Of a stretch of DNA of 64,000 nucleotides, positions 27,493 through 38,151 are shown one piece after another. Position numbers and translations under genes: made by a program. The stretch lies in assembly GCF_031457275.1 (NCBI RefSeq), contig NZ_JAVDWH010000001.1, forward strand, positions 2,728,001 to 2,792,000, read 5' to 3'. The notes beneath the pieces are model-generated. The model had not been told where the DNA came from. It searched no databases and was given only the letters and a program-made list of their open reading frames with translations. Source of the DNA: Aeromicrobium panaciterrae. GTDB lineage: Bacteria > Actinomycetota > Actinomycetes > Propionibacteriales > Nocardioidaceae. The stretch's first letter is position 1. Every line of letters starts with the position of its first letter.

Positions 27493-28497
27493 ATGACGAT
27501 CGCGCGCCCGGGCCATGACCCGGAAGCCGCCGCAGATGACCGATCCGCCGCGCTTTCACAGGCTCTGGCGCAGATCCAGCTGTCCGGCGCGATCTTCCTG
27601 CGCGCGGAATACACCGAGGCCTGGGCGTACGAATCGATGCCGTCCGACAGCACCGTCGCTGTGCTCGCTCCGGAAGCGGCGCAACTCGTGCTGTTCCATG
27701 TCGTCGTGACCGGCAGCTGCTGGATCGAAGCAGGGTCGGACAAGGTCTGGGCTCACGAAGGCGACGTTGTCGTCTTGCCCTACAACGACCAGCACCGGAT
27801 GGGCGGAATCGAGACTGCCGACCTCGTGCCGATCTCTCAGCTCGTCAACCCGCCGCCGTGGAGCAGCATGCCGCACATTGTCCATGGGCTCGGCGGGTCG
27901 AGAAGTGAAGTCGTCTGCGGGTATCTGGCCTGCGACGACCGGTTGTTCGATCCACGCATGGGCATCTTCCCGCCGGTATTCGTCGTGACGCCACCCGACG
28001 GCCCACTCCGGTTGTGGGTCAAGGCGAGCAGCGATCTCGTCCTCCAGCAGACAACGGCGGCAACCGGCGATCTCATCGCTGCACCCACCGACATCCCGCA
28101 ACTACTGCTTCGCGAAGTGCTCAAGCTGCATCTGGCCAACGCACCCGCGACCGACACCGGCTGGCTGGCAGCCCTGCACGACCCGGTCGTCGCGCCGGCG
28201 ATTGCTGCCATCCACGGTGACCCGAGCCGCAAGTGGACACTTGCCGACCTCGCCCGGGAGGCGACCGTCTCATCAACCGTCCTGGACGAGCGCTTCCGCT
28301 CAGTACTCGGACTTGCGCCCATTCGCTATCTGACCGGCTGGCGCATGCATGTCGCCGAGGATCTACTGCGCTCGACGACCCTGTCCGTCACGGCGATCGC
28401 ACACCGTGTTGGCTACGAGTCGGAAGAAGCATTCAGCCGCGCGTTCAAACGGGACCATGGGTCAGCTCCAAGCGTCTGGCGCGTCGCCCGCCTCTAA
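27493..28497 (+). CDS. AraC family transcriptional regulator with cupin ligand domain
   Basis: 334 residues from ATG 27493. The N-terminal half is an AraC-binding cupin (AYESMPSDSTVAVL, LFHVVVTGSCWIEAGSDKVWAHEGDVVVLPYNDQHRMGG), and the C-terminal ~100 residues hold two helix-turn-helix motifs (TLADLAREATVSSTVLDERF and SVTAIAHRVGYESEEAFSRAFKRDHG). This is the arrangement of the Cupin_6/AraC group, often regulating an adjacent redox gene. The divergent DUF4242 operon is the likely target. No ribosome binding site is seen. Confidence 0.9.
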   Translation: MTIARPGHDPEAAADDRSAALSQALAQIQLSGAIFLRAEYTEAWAYESMPSDSTVAVLAPEAAQLVLFHVVVTGSCWIEAGSDKVWAHEGDVVVLPYNDQHRMGGIETADLVPISQLVNPPPWSSMPHIVHGLGGSRSEVVCGYLACDDRLFDPRMGIFPPVFVVTPPDGPLRLWVKASSDLVLQQTTAATGDLIAAPTDIPQLLLREVLKLHLANAPATDTGWLAALHDPVVAPAIAAIHGDPSRKWTLADLAREATVSSTVLDERFRSVLGLAPIRYLTGWRMHVAEDLLRSTTLSVTAIAHRVGYESEEAFSRAFKRDHGSAPSVWRVARL

Positions 28498-28532
28498 CCT
28501 GGGTGACTTGGGCCCGACATAGAGTCGGAGAC

Positions 28533-30182
28533 GTGGCTGATCAATCTCGGAATCCAACCGCCCTCGACTCGCTCTCTGAAGAGTGGCTCAACACCCTCCT
28601 CGACCTCGAACCGGAGCTCCACGTCCATCTCGGCCGTCCCGGTCGTGAGTCCGACTATGGCGACCGCTCCCCTGACGGCCATGCGGCATCAGCTGACGCT
28701 GCGCGATCGATGCTGGCCCGCGTACGGGTGTCGGATCCTGCTGATGAGGTTGACGCCGTGACCAAGGCAGAGCTGACCCGCACGCTCGGGCTCAGCATCG
28801 AGAAGTACGAGGCCGGGTTCTGGCAGCGCGACCTCAATGTGATCGCATCTCCGGGCCAGGATCTCCGCGACATCTTCGACCTGATGCCGACCCGAACCGA
28901 GGACGACTGGGCACATGTTGCGCAGCGTATGACCAACATCCCAGGCGCCATGGCGGGATATCTCGAGTCGCTCCGCGCGGGCATCGCTGCGGGCAACGCA
29001 CCGGCGATCCGTCAGGTACGCGAGGTCTCAGCTCAAGCCCGCAAGCAGATCGGCAGCGACAGCTTCTTCACCAAGCTCGCAACGCGACCTGATGCGCCGA
29101 CCTCGCTCTCGCAAGAGCTCGAGAGCGGCGCCAAGACGGCGATCGAGGCATACGCAGCGCTGGTCGAATTCCTCGACAACGAACTGGCACCCCACGCGCC
29201 CGAAGCCGATGGAGTCGGGCGAGACCACTACGCACTCGCCTCGCGCTACTTCGTCGGTGCAGAGATCGATCTCGACGAGACGTACGAGTGGGGCCTTGAA
29301 GAGCTCGCTCGGATGGTCACTGAGCAGGAGTCGATTGCCGACCAGATCAAGTCAGGTGCGACGGTCGCCGAGGCGATCGAGTTCCTCGAAGCCGACCCCG
29401 CACGCAAGCTGCAGGGCACCGATGCGCTCAAGGCCTGGATGCAGGAGACCAGCGACAAGGCTGTCGCGGACCTCGGACGCACCCACTTCGACATCCCCGA
29501 GCCGATGCGCAGGCTGGAGTGCCTGATTGCTCCGACGCAAGAAGGCGGGATCTACTACACGCCGCCGAGCGAGGACTTCGAGCGCGCTGGCCGTATGTGG
29601 TGGAGCGTGCCCAAGGGCGTCACCGAGTTCGACACCTGGCGAGAGCTCACCACGGTCTTCCACGAGGGCGTCCCCGGACACCACCTCCAGTGCGGACTCG
29701 CCGTCTACAACAGCGCCGAGCTCAACGGATGGCGCCGGATGAACTGGAACTCGGGCCACGGCGAGGGCTGGGCGCTGTATTCCGAGCGACTCATGGCGGA
29801 GCTCGGCTACCTCGACGACCCCGCCGATCGCCTCGGGATGCTCGACGGACAGCGCATGCGGGCCGCTCGCGTCGTCGTCGACATCGGCGTTCACCTCGGC
29901 AAGCCCAAGCCGGACGGCTCAGGCACCTGGACCGGCAATGACGCCTTCGGGTTCATGGCTCAGCACGTCAACATGAACGAGCCATTCGTACGGTTCGAGG
30001 TCAACCGCTATCTCGGCTGGCCCGGGCAAGCACCGTCATACAAGGTCGGTCAGCGCATCTGGGAGCAGCTCCGTGCGGACTGGGTTTCAGCGAACGGCAA
30101 CGACCTCAAGGAGTTCCACCGCCAGGCTCTTGGTGTCGGCAGTGTCGGGCTTGGCACGCTGCGCCACACCCTGCTCGGCTAA
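28533..30182 (+). CDS. DUF885 family metallopeptidase-like protein
   Basis: 549 residues from GTG 28533; TAGAGT at 28520-28525 is seven bases upstream, giving a leaderless mRNA. The zinc-binding motif is TVFHEGVPGHHLQ, the HExxxGHH variant of DUF885 proteins, with a downstream Glu in GEGWALYSERLM acting as a likely third ligand. The rest is helical (LAEEL-type repeats) and ends with RFEVNRYLGWPGQAPSYKVGQR. These enzymes are distantly related to M32/M3 peptidases; natural substrate unknown. No signal peptide, so cytoplasmic. Confidence 0.87.
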   Translation: MADQSRNPTALDSLSEEWLNTLLDLEPELHVHLGRPGRESDYGDRSPDGHAASADAARSMLARVRVSDPADEVDAVTKAELTRTLGLSIEKYEAGFWQRDLNVIASPGQDLRDIFDLMPTRTEDDWAHVAQRMTNIPGAMAGYLESLRAGIAAGNAPAIRQVREVSAQARKQIGSDSFFTKLATRPDAPTSLSQELESGAKTAIEAYAALVEFLDNELAPHAPEADGVGRDHYALASRYFVGAEIDLDETYEWGLEELARMVTEQESIADQIKSGATVAEAIEFLEADPARKLQGTDALKAWMQETSDKAVADLGRTHFDIPEPMRRLECLIAPTQEGGIYYTPPSEDFERAGRMWWSVPKGVTEFDTWRELTTVFHEGVPGHHLQCGLAVYNSAELNGWRRMNWNSGHGEGWALYSERLMAELGYLDDPADRLGMLDGQRMRAARVVVDIGVHLGKPKPDGSGTWTGNDAFGFMAQHVNMNEPFVRFEVNRYLGWPGQAPSYKVGQRIWEQLRADWVSANGNDLKEFHRQALGVGSVGLGTLRHTLLG

Positions 30183-30673
30183 GCCGGAGTGGCACCCGGG
30201 ACGGCCTTGCCCCCGTCGGATTCATCGTCTCCGCCGGGTATGCGCAACGACCGCTCGAGCACCAGTGCGGCGACGAGCATGAGGAGGCCGGCAATCGCGG
30301 CAGCGCCGGAGTGGAACACGCGATCCTCACCCAGCGGAGAGTCGAGGGAGTCGAGGTATGCGATCGCGTAGCCGCCGTAGGCTCCCGCGAACAGAGCTGC
30401 GACGGCGGAGCTCGCCTTGGCCAGCGCAAGCATCGTGACACCGTGGTCTGACGTCATGCGCAGGTTCTTCTTGTGCAGGCTCTGCCAGGTGTTCCATGCC
30501 AGTCCGCCAAGAACGATGGCCCCCAGCAGAAGCATCACCGCGGGACCCCAGCTCACGACGGGAACACTGCGATCAGCCCGGAGGATGAGCTCGGGGATCA
30601 GGCGACCAACGACCAGACCAATGCCGACGAGCGACGTGATCACGAGCGCGGACGTACGTCTGGACTTGTTCAT
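30179..30673 (-). CDS. DUF3180 membrane protein
   Basis: 164 residues with four hydrophobic segments (TSALVITSLVGIGLVVGRL, VVSWGPAVMLLLGAIVLGG, ASSAVAALFAGAYGGYAIAYL and GAAAIAGLLMLVAALVLE). DUF3180 proteins are found across actinobacteria directly after folK, as here, at the end of the folate gene set. No function is known. The stop overlaps that of the convergent DUF885 gene by four bases. Confidence 0.86.
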   Translation of the reverse strand: MNKSRRTSALVITSLVGIGLVVGRLIPELILRADRSVPVVSWGPAVMLLLGAIVLGGLAWNTWQSLHKKNLRMTSDHGVTMLALAKASSAVAALFAGAYGGYAIAYLDSLDSPLGEDRVFHSGAAAIAGLLMLVAALVLERSLRIPGGDDESDGGKAVPGATPA

Positions 30674-30690
30674 GCGCTTGGCCTAGCGGC

Positions 30691-31254
30691 TCACAAGATG
30701 ATCTCGAGATCCTCGCGCTTGGTGACTCCAGTGGTGTCGACACCGCTGATCAGATCCGCCACGAAGCCCTTGCCCGGGATCTCTCCCTCGGGGTCGATCT
30801 CCAGCCACGGCACGAGAACGAAGCCACGCTCGTGCGCGCGCGGGTGGGGAAGGATCAACTGATCGTCGTCAGCGACGCGATCGCCCACGATGATCAGGTC
30901 AACATCGAGAGTGCGCGGGGCGCCAGGCTCCGAACGCTCGCGACCGAAGGCGTCTTCGATTGCAAGAGCGCGATCGAGCAGCGTGTGGACCGTCAAGGTG
31001 GTGTCGATCAGGACGACAGCGTTGAGGAACTTGTCAGATCCATCGGGCGTACCGATCGGCTCAGTCTCGTAAACCGAGGAGATGGCGACGACCGTGACCT
31101 CAGGGGTGTCTTCAAGCGTGGACACTCCGCCCTGGATCCGGCCGTGACGATCGCCCATATTGGACCCGAACGCCACCACGGCCTGACGGATGGGCCGCAT
31201 ACCGCCGGTCATCGTGTCAGCGTCCAAGACATACGGGGTGGGCGATTCGGTCAC
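30691..31254 (-). CDS. folK: 2-amino-4-hydroxy-6-hydroxymethyldihydropteridine diphosphokinase
   Basis: 187 residues, GTG start overlapping the folB stop (GTGA). HPPK features: VVAFGSNMGDR, SSVYETEPIG, FLNAVVLIDTTL, and the signature RTLDVDLIIVGD and PHPRAHERGFVLVPW. It pyrophosphorylates the pterin for dihydropteroate synthase. The ~20-residue N-terminal extension with MRPIRQ before the first strand is longer than usual. Confidence 0.95.
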   Translation of the reverse strand: MTESPTPYVLDADTMTGGMRPIRQAVVAFGSNMGDRHGRIQGGVSTLEDTPEVTVVAISSVYETEPIGTPDGSDKFLNAVVLIDTTLTVHTLLDRALAIEDAFGRERSEPGAPRTLDVDLIIVGDRVADDDQLILPHPRAHERGFVLVPWLEIDPEGEIPGKGFVADLISGVDTTGVTKREDLEIIL

Positions 31255-31628
31255 TGTCTGCTCCGCTCGATCGTGACGGCGACGTCTGAGAACGTCACCG
31301 CGATGGGCGCTTCTGGTTTGTGCACCGTCACGCTAACCCATTGCACCGACTCATCGGAGAGGCACATGTCCGCGATACGGAGCGCGACGGTCTCGATGAG
31401 ATCAACGGGGTCGTTCACGATGGCATCGTGCACACCTTGAGCGAGGACCCCGTAGTCGACTGATTTGGTCAGATCGTTGTCTCGGGCGGCCGGTCCGAGG
31501 TCAAGACCGAGGCTCACGTCGACGCTGAAAAGCTGCCCGTTCTCCCGTTCGAAATCGAACAGCCCGTGACGTCCGTGGGCGCTGACGCCCCGCAAGTCGA
31601 TGCGGTCGAGCCCTTCAGGAATCGCCAT
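31251..31628 (-). CDS. folB: Dihydroneopterin aldolase
   Basis: 125 residues: DRIDLRGVSAHGRHGLFDFER at the N-terminus with the conserved His-Gly, DLTKSVDYGVLAQGV, DLIETVALRIAD with the catalytic Glu, and SVTVHKPEAPI at the C-terminus. It cleaves dihydroneopterin in folate synthesis. The ATG overlaps the stop of the upstream NTF2-like gene (TGATG) and the stop overlaps folK. Confidence 0.95.
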   Translation of the reverse strand: MAIPEGLDRIDLRGVSAHGRHGLFDFERENGQLFSVDVSLGLDLGPAARDNDLTKSVDYGVLAQGVHDAIVNDPVDLIETVALRIADMCLSDESVQWVSVTVHKPEAPIAVTFSDVAVTIERSRQ

Positions 31629-32062
31629 CAGCCCTCCGAGTCCAAGTTGCCGATTTCAGCGACCGGCGACGCATGACGGGACCAGAATTTCCAGCCGGCT
31701 CCGTCACGTACCAAGATACTGGTGCACACCGCCTTGGCCCCCGAGAATGTCTCCGCTCCGGTCGCCTCGCCGCCCGACAGGATGTTCTCGGTGCAGGTGA
31801 TCACGACGACGGATGGGTCGTCATCATTAGGAGGCAGGGCTGTGACCTCGCGCTCCGTCAGGAAGAACTGGATGTAGCCGACGTTGGCCATCAGCACCGT
31901 CCACGACCTCAGGACGGCCTGTGTGCCGCGCAGCGGCACGGCACCGGGGTGCACACAGGACGTCTCGGGATCATCGACCCACAGCGATGCCATCAGGTCG
32001 ACATCACCTGTTTCGACAGCGTCGTAGAACGCCCTGTGCGTCGCGAGAGCCGCCTCGGTCAA
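31628..32062 (-). CDS. NTF2-like (SnoaL-type) protein inside the folate operon
   Basis: 144 residues from TTG 32062, which overlaps the folP stop as TTGA and has GGAG six bases upstream; the longer open frame has no homology. The fold is that of NTF2/SnoaL proteins: RAFYDAVETGDVDLMASLWVDDPETSCVHPGAVPLRG, then TCTENILSGG and VCTSILVRDGAGWKFWSRHASPV. Such small cone folds act as ligand-binding or isomerase domains. It is coupled to both folP and folB, so a role in pterin handling is possible but no family member is known to do this. Confidence 0.82.
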   Translation of the reverse strand: MTEAALATHRAFYDAVETGDVDLMASLWVDDPETSCVHPGAVPLRGTQAVLRSWTVLMANVGYIQFFLTEREVTALPPNDDDPSVVVITCTENILSGGEATGAETFSGAKAVCTSILVRDGAGWKFWSRHASPVAEIGNLDSEG

Positions 32063-32898
32063 GGACGCTCCTGATGTGTCCGTGCGACGACGCGTACGGC
32101 ATCGGCAGACGCGGCTGGCTCGTGCACGCGTACGCCCCACGCAGCGGCGTCGGCGCACATCGTGGTGATCGCCGTTGTGGCGTCCTCGCGCTGGTCAGTC
32201 GGACGAAGCTCTCCGCCCTCGGCAAGCAGCTCCCCGAGGAACCGCTTGCGGCTCGCAGCCACCAGCACCGGGTAGCCGAGTGCGGTGAACGAGTCGAGGT
32301 TGGCCAGCACCGACCAGTTCTGGTCGCCCGTCTTGGAGAAGCCCAGACCCGGGTCGATGATGATGTGGTTGCGGTCGACTCCAGCCGCCAGGGCAACCTC
32401 GACCTGCCCCATCAGCTCGCGGATGATGTCGGCGATCAGGTCGTCGTACGTCGTGTGGTCCTTGTCCTGCATGACGGCCGAATGCTGTCGCCAGTGCATG
32501 AGGACCAGCGGACATGCTGCGGTCGCTGCGACGCCCACCATGGCTGGGTCCGCGCGCCCACCCGAAACATCGTTGAGGATCGCAGCTCCAGCGCCGAGAG
32601 CCTGCTCAGCGACGGACGCTCGCATCGTGTCAACGGACACGGTGATGCCTTCTGCGACAAGTCCCTCAATCACGGGGATCACGCGACGCAACTCTTCTGC
32701 TGCGTCAATCCGGATCGCTCCGGGTCTGGTTGACTCACCCCCGACGTCGACCAGATCGGCGCCCTGCTCCGTGAGCTCGATACCGTGCCGGATCGCCGAG
32801 GCGGGGTCGAGCCATTTGCCGCCGTCAGAGAACGAATCGGGCGTCACGTTGATGACTCCCATGACCAGGCAGCGGTCGCCTGCCAACCCGGGAACCAT
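32059..32898 (-). CDS. folP: Dihydropteroate synthase
   Basis: 279 residues from ATG 32898, two bases after the folE stop. TIM barrel with both folate signatures: VMGVINVTPDSFSDGG and DLVDVGGESTRPG, plus ILNDVSGGRAD, IIIDPGLGFSKTG and VLVAASRKRFLGEL for pterin and pABA binding. It joins pterin pyrophosphate to p-aminobenzoate. Its C-terminal DAVRVVARTHQERP end overlaps the NTF2-like gene start. Confidence 0.96.
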   Translation of the reverse strand: MVPGLAGDRCLVMGVINVTPDSFSDGGKWLDPASAIRHGIELTEQGADLVDVGGESTRPGAIRIDAAEELRRVIPVIEGLVAEGITVSVDTMRASVAEQALGAGAAILNDVSGGRADPAMVGVAATAACPLVLMHWRQHSAVMQDKDHTTYDDLIADIIRELMGQVEVALAAGVDRNHIIIDPGLGFSKTGDQNWSVLANLDSFTALGYPVLVAASRKRFLGELLAEGGELRPTDQREDATTAITTMCADAAAWGVRVHEPAASADAVRVVARTHQERP

Positions 32899-32900
32899 CG

Positions 32901-33463
32901 CTAGCGCGAAGTGATGAGGCCCATGGCCTCGGCTCGGGTTGCCGGATCGCGCAGCTGACCGCGTACGGCACTCGTGATCGTCTTGGCGCCACCCTTGCGT
33001 ACGCCTCGCATCGTCATACACAGGTGCTCGGCCTCGATCACGACGATGACGCCGCGCGGTTCGAGGTGCTCGACCAGCGCTTCGGCGATGTCGGTCGTCA
33101 GTCGCTCCTGCACCTGCGGGCGACGGGAGAACACGTCGACAACCCGGGCAAGCTTGGAGAGGCCAGTGACCTTGCCACCCTCAGACGGGATGTAGCCGAC
33201 ATGGGCAACACCGAAGAACGGAACCAGGTGGTGCTCGCACATCGACCACATCTCGATGTCCTTGACCAGCACGAGCTCGTCATGACCAACCTCGAAGACG
33301 GCGGTGAGCACTTCCTCCGGCGTCTGGTCGAGCCCTGCAAGTAGCTCGACGTACGACTTGGCGACCCGAGCAGGGGTGTCTCGCAGACCGTCACGGTCTG
33401 GGTCCTCGCCGACCGCGAACAGCAGCTCGCGGATTGCTGCCTCGGCGCGAGGCAGGTCGACCG

Positions 33464-33467
<4 letters not shown>
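32901..33467 (-). CDS. folE: GTP cyclohydrolase I
   Basis: 188 residues, GTG start overlapping the ftsH stop (GTGA at 33464). Zinc ligands are in [11 protein letters not shown] (Cys and His) and [10 protein letters not shown] (Cys). The core blocks [26 protein letters not shown] and [23 protein letters not shown] are intact. First enzyme of folate synthesis, making dihydroneopterin triphosphate from GTP. Coupling to ftsH is a frequent actinobacterial arrangement. Confidence 0.96.
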
Positions 33468-35482
<2,015 letters not shown>

Positions 35483-35583
35483 TTCTCCCTAGTAAATAGT
35501 GGGTATCTAGACGGTACACGCCGCCCGGTACACCCATAGAACGAAGCCGGAATCACGGTTAGTTCCGGGATCCACGTCGTCCT

Positions 35584-36141
35584 CTAGGAATAGACGTGCG
35601 GCGACAACGTGCCAATGCAGCGCAGGTTGCGGTACTTCTCGTCGTAGTCGAGTCCGTAGCCGACGACGAAGGCATTGGGGATGTCGAAGCCGACATAGGT
35701 GACGTCGACGTCCATCGTGACGGCCTCGGGCTTGCGCAGCAGCGTGGCGATCTCGACTGAAGCCGGTCCACGGGACTTGAGGTTGGTGATGAGCCACGAC
35801 AGCGTCAAGCCGGTGTCGATGATGTCTTCGACGACCAGCACATGGCGGTCCTTGATGTCGGTGTCGAGGTCCTTGAGGATGCGCACGACGCCGGACGACT
35901 TGGTGCCCGAGCCGTATGACGAGACCGCCATCCAGTCCATCTCGACGTGGCGGTTGAGGCTTCGTGCGAGGTCGGCCATCACCATGACGGCTCCCTTGAG
36001 GACGCCGACCAGCAGGAGGTCCTTGCCTTCGTAGTCGGCCTCGATCTGCGCGGCCATCTCGCCGAGGCGATCAAGCACCTGCTTCTCGGTCAACAGCACC
36101 TGATCTGCTTCGATCTCTCCAGCAACATGCGTCTGATCCAC
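35584..36141 (-). CDS. hpt: Hypoxanthine phosphoribosyltransferase
   Basis: 185 residues, GTG start. The PRPP-binding loop [17 protein letters not shown], the flexible loop region [14 protein letters not shown], the first loop [16 protein letters not shown], and [20 protein letters not shown] near the C-terminus are all typical of HGPRT. It salvages hypoxanthine and guanine. tilS ends four bases before its start; the order tilS-hpt-ftsH is conserved in many Gram-positives. Confidence 0.95.
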   Translation of the reverse strand: MDQTHVAGEIEADQVLLTEKQVLDRLGEMAAQIEADYEGKDLLLVGVLKGAVMVMADLARSLNRHVEMDWMAVSSYGSGTKSSGVVRILKDLDTDIKDRHVLVVEDIIDTGLTLSWLITNLKSRGPASVEIATLLRKPEAVTMDVDVTYVGFDIPNAFVVGYGLDYDEKYRNLRCIGTLSPHVYS

Positions 36142-36145
36142 GTGC

Positions 36146-37096
36146 TCAGCCTCCCACAGGCGTTGTCACGTATGCGAGGGAATCCCCTACTCGTACGCAG
36201 GCCACGCCACCAGGCAACTCAATACGGAGCTGTCCGTGCCAATCCGTGACCAGTCGGTCGATCTCGGCAAGGTGCGCAGCCGAGAGTTCTGACGGATTGG
36301 CTCCCGCCGCCAGCGCCGTACGACGCAGCACCCGAGACCGCAGGGCAGGAGCGAGGGACGCGAGTGAAGCGACGTTGAGCGGGTCGTCAATCGCATCCGC
36401 GATGTCATCGAGACAGGCACCATCGGCTCGGACCTGCTCGGCCGTACGCGCGATCGCTTCCGCCGCACCGCCGCCGAGTACGTCTTCAAGCACTGGCATC
36501 AGCTCGGAACGGATGCGTGCGCGTCGAAAGGCAGGGTCACTGTTGTGCGGGTCAACCCACCACGCCAGGTCGGTTGCCCGGCAGATCTGCTCGGTCTCGG
36601 TACGCCTCAGCTTGAGGAACGGCCGACGAAAGATGCCGTTGATCGGAGACATACCGGCAATCGATCGCGGGCCGGAGCCGCGGCCCAGACCCAGCAATAC
36701 GGTCTCGGCCTGGTCATCGAGGGTGTGCGCCAACAGGACTGCGTCGGCGTCCTGCGCTTCGAGGACGGCGTACCGCGCCGAGCGTGCCGCCGCCTCCGGA
36801 CCACCGGCGCGGCCGACGTCCACAGCCACCACTTCGGTATCGATGCCGATCCCGGCAAGTTGCTTGGCCGCCTCTCGAGCGACGTCGGCCGAGCCATCCT
36901 GCAGTTGGTGGTCGACGATCACGGCCCGCAGATCCCACGACTCATGACCTGCCACGAAGGCGGTTACCTGAGCCAACGCCAACGAATCGGCGCCGCCCGA
37001 CACGGCAACCACGACCCGGCTGCCGGGACCCAGATCCGCGAGGGCAGCGCGTACGGCATTGCGCCCTGCTGCAACCGCTGGATCGAGTGGAGGCAT
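36146..37096 (-). CDS. tilS: tRNA(Ile)-lysidine synthase
   Basis: 316 residues. The N-type ATP pyrophosphatase loop [15 protein letters not shown] (SGGxDS), the adjacent [50 protein letters not shown] and RPFLKLRR blocks identify TilS. It converts the wobble C34 of a tRNA-Ile to lysidine, essential for reading AUA. It is short, lacking most of the C-terminal region of E. coli TilS, which is normal in actinobacteria. The start lies on the last base of the upstream metallopeptidase frame (37096). Confidence 0.94.
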   Translation of the reverse strand: MPPLDPAVAAGRNAVRAALADLGPGSRVVVAVSGGADSLALAQVTAFVAGHESWDLRAVIVDHQLQDGSADVAREAAKQLAGIGIDTEVVAVDVGRAGGPEAAARSARYAVLEAQDADAVLLAHTLDDQAETVLLGLGRGSGPRSIAGMSPINGIFRRPFLKLRRTETEQICRATDLAWWVDPHNSDPAFRRARIRSELMPVLEDVLGGGAAEAIARTAEQVRADGACLDDIADAIDDPLNVASLASLAPALRSRVLRRTALAAGANPSELSAAHLAEIDRLVTDWHGQLRIELPGGVACVRVGDSLAYVTTPVGG

Positions 37097-38142
37097 TAGC
37101 CGTGTACGCGAGCGACCCAGGACTGCGGATCGAGGATCTCTGACTTGGACGGCAGGTTGGCGGGCTTCTCCCAGACCGCGTTGAAGCCTTCGATGCCCAC
37201 CCGGTCGATCACGGCATTGACGAAGGCGGCGCCATCTTTGTACTGGCGCATCTTGGCGTCCATGCCGAGCAGACGACGCAACAGCTTGTCGAGGCTGCCG
37301 GCACCCTTGCGGCGCTGGTTGAACTTGCGCCGGATCTCAGCGACGCTCGGGATCACGTCAGGCCCGACACCGTCCATCACGACATCGGCGTGGCCCTCGA
37401 GTAGGGACATGATGCCGGTGAGCTGGTCGACGATCTCGCGCTGCCGCGGGTTCTGGAAGAGCTCGTTGATCGACGCGTCTGACTCGCCACGCACGATCTT
37501 GACGACCTCGCTGAAGGAATCACCGACCATCGACGCCAGCGCACCCGAATCGAGATCGGTCGCGTCGATGAACTCGTCCAGGAGCGACCGCATGTGATCG
37601 CGCATCCACGGGACTGCCGTGAACTGCACACGATGGGTCTCCTCGTGGAGACATACCCAGAGGCGGAAGTCGTGCGGATCGACACTCAGTTGTTGTTCGG
37701 CGTGGACGATGTTCGGTGCCACCAGCAGGAGTCGTCCGCCCTCACCGTTGGGGCCGTTCCAGAACGGGTCGAACTGACCGAGCACCTTGCTCGACATGAA
37801 CGACATCAGTGCACCGACCTCGGCGCCGCCAATCTTGCTACCGAAGGTTCGGCTCAGACCGGTCGGCATCTTGTCGGCTTCGACAAGCTTGTCCATGACG
37901 GGATCCATGAGCACCCGGAACGTTTCGAGGTTGGCTTCGATCCACCGCGGACGATCAACCACGAGAACCGGAGCAGTCGCTGACGTTGCGTGCAACTGGC
38001 TGAACTCGCGTACGGGACCTTCGGATCGCGCTGCACCTTCGCGGAGCTCTGCGACAGCCTCAGCCACCTGGGCCGCATCCATCTCTGGCCCGGGCTTCGT
38101 CAGCCTGGTCGCCATCGACAGCGCGAGCTTCCAATCGATCAT
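37096..38142 (-). CDS. Zincin-like metallopeptidase (DUF2342 / F420-associated family)
   Basis: 348 residues. The motif LHEETHRVQFTAVPWMRDHM contains HExxH and its downstream residues; SSKVLGQFDPFWNG and MSLLEGHADVVMDGVG (likely third ligand region) are family hallmarks of DUF2342. Members are common in actinobacteria and sometimes annotated as F420-biosynthesis-associated, with no proven activity. TAGATT at 38149-38154 is six bases before the ATG, so it may start a leaderless mRNA inside the end of dacB. Confidence 0.86.
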   Translation of the reverse strand: MIDWKLALSMATRLTKPGPEMDAAQVAEAVAELREGAARSEGPVREFSQLHATSATAPVLVVDRPRWIEANLETFRVLMDPVMDKLVEADKMPTGLSRTFGSKIGGAEVGALMSFMSSKVLGQFDPFWNGPNGEGGRLLLVAPNIVHAEQQLSVDPHDFRLWVCLHEETHRVQFTAVPWMRDHMRSLLDEFIDATDLDSGALASMVGDSFSEVVKIVRGESDASINELFQNPRQREIVDQLTGIMSLLEGHADVVMDGVGPDVIPSVAEIRRKFNQRRKGAGSLDKLLRRLLGMDAKMRQYKDGAAFVNAVIDRVGIEGFNAVWEKPANLPSKSEILDPQSWVARVHG

Positions 38143-38151
38143 GCAAACAAT

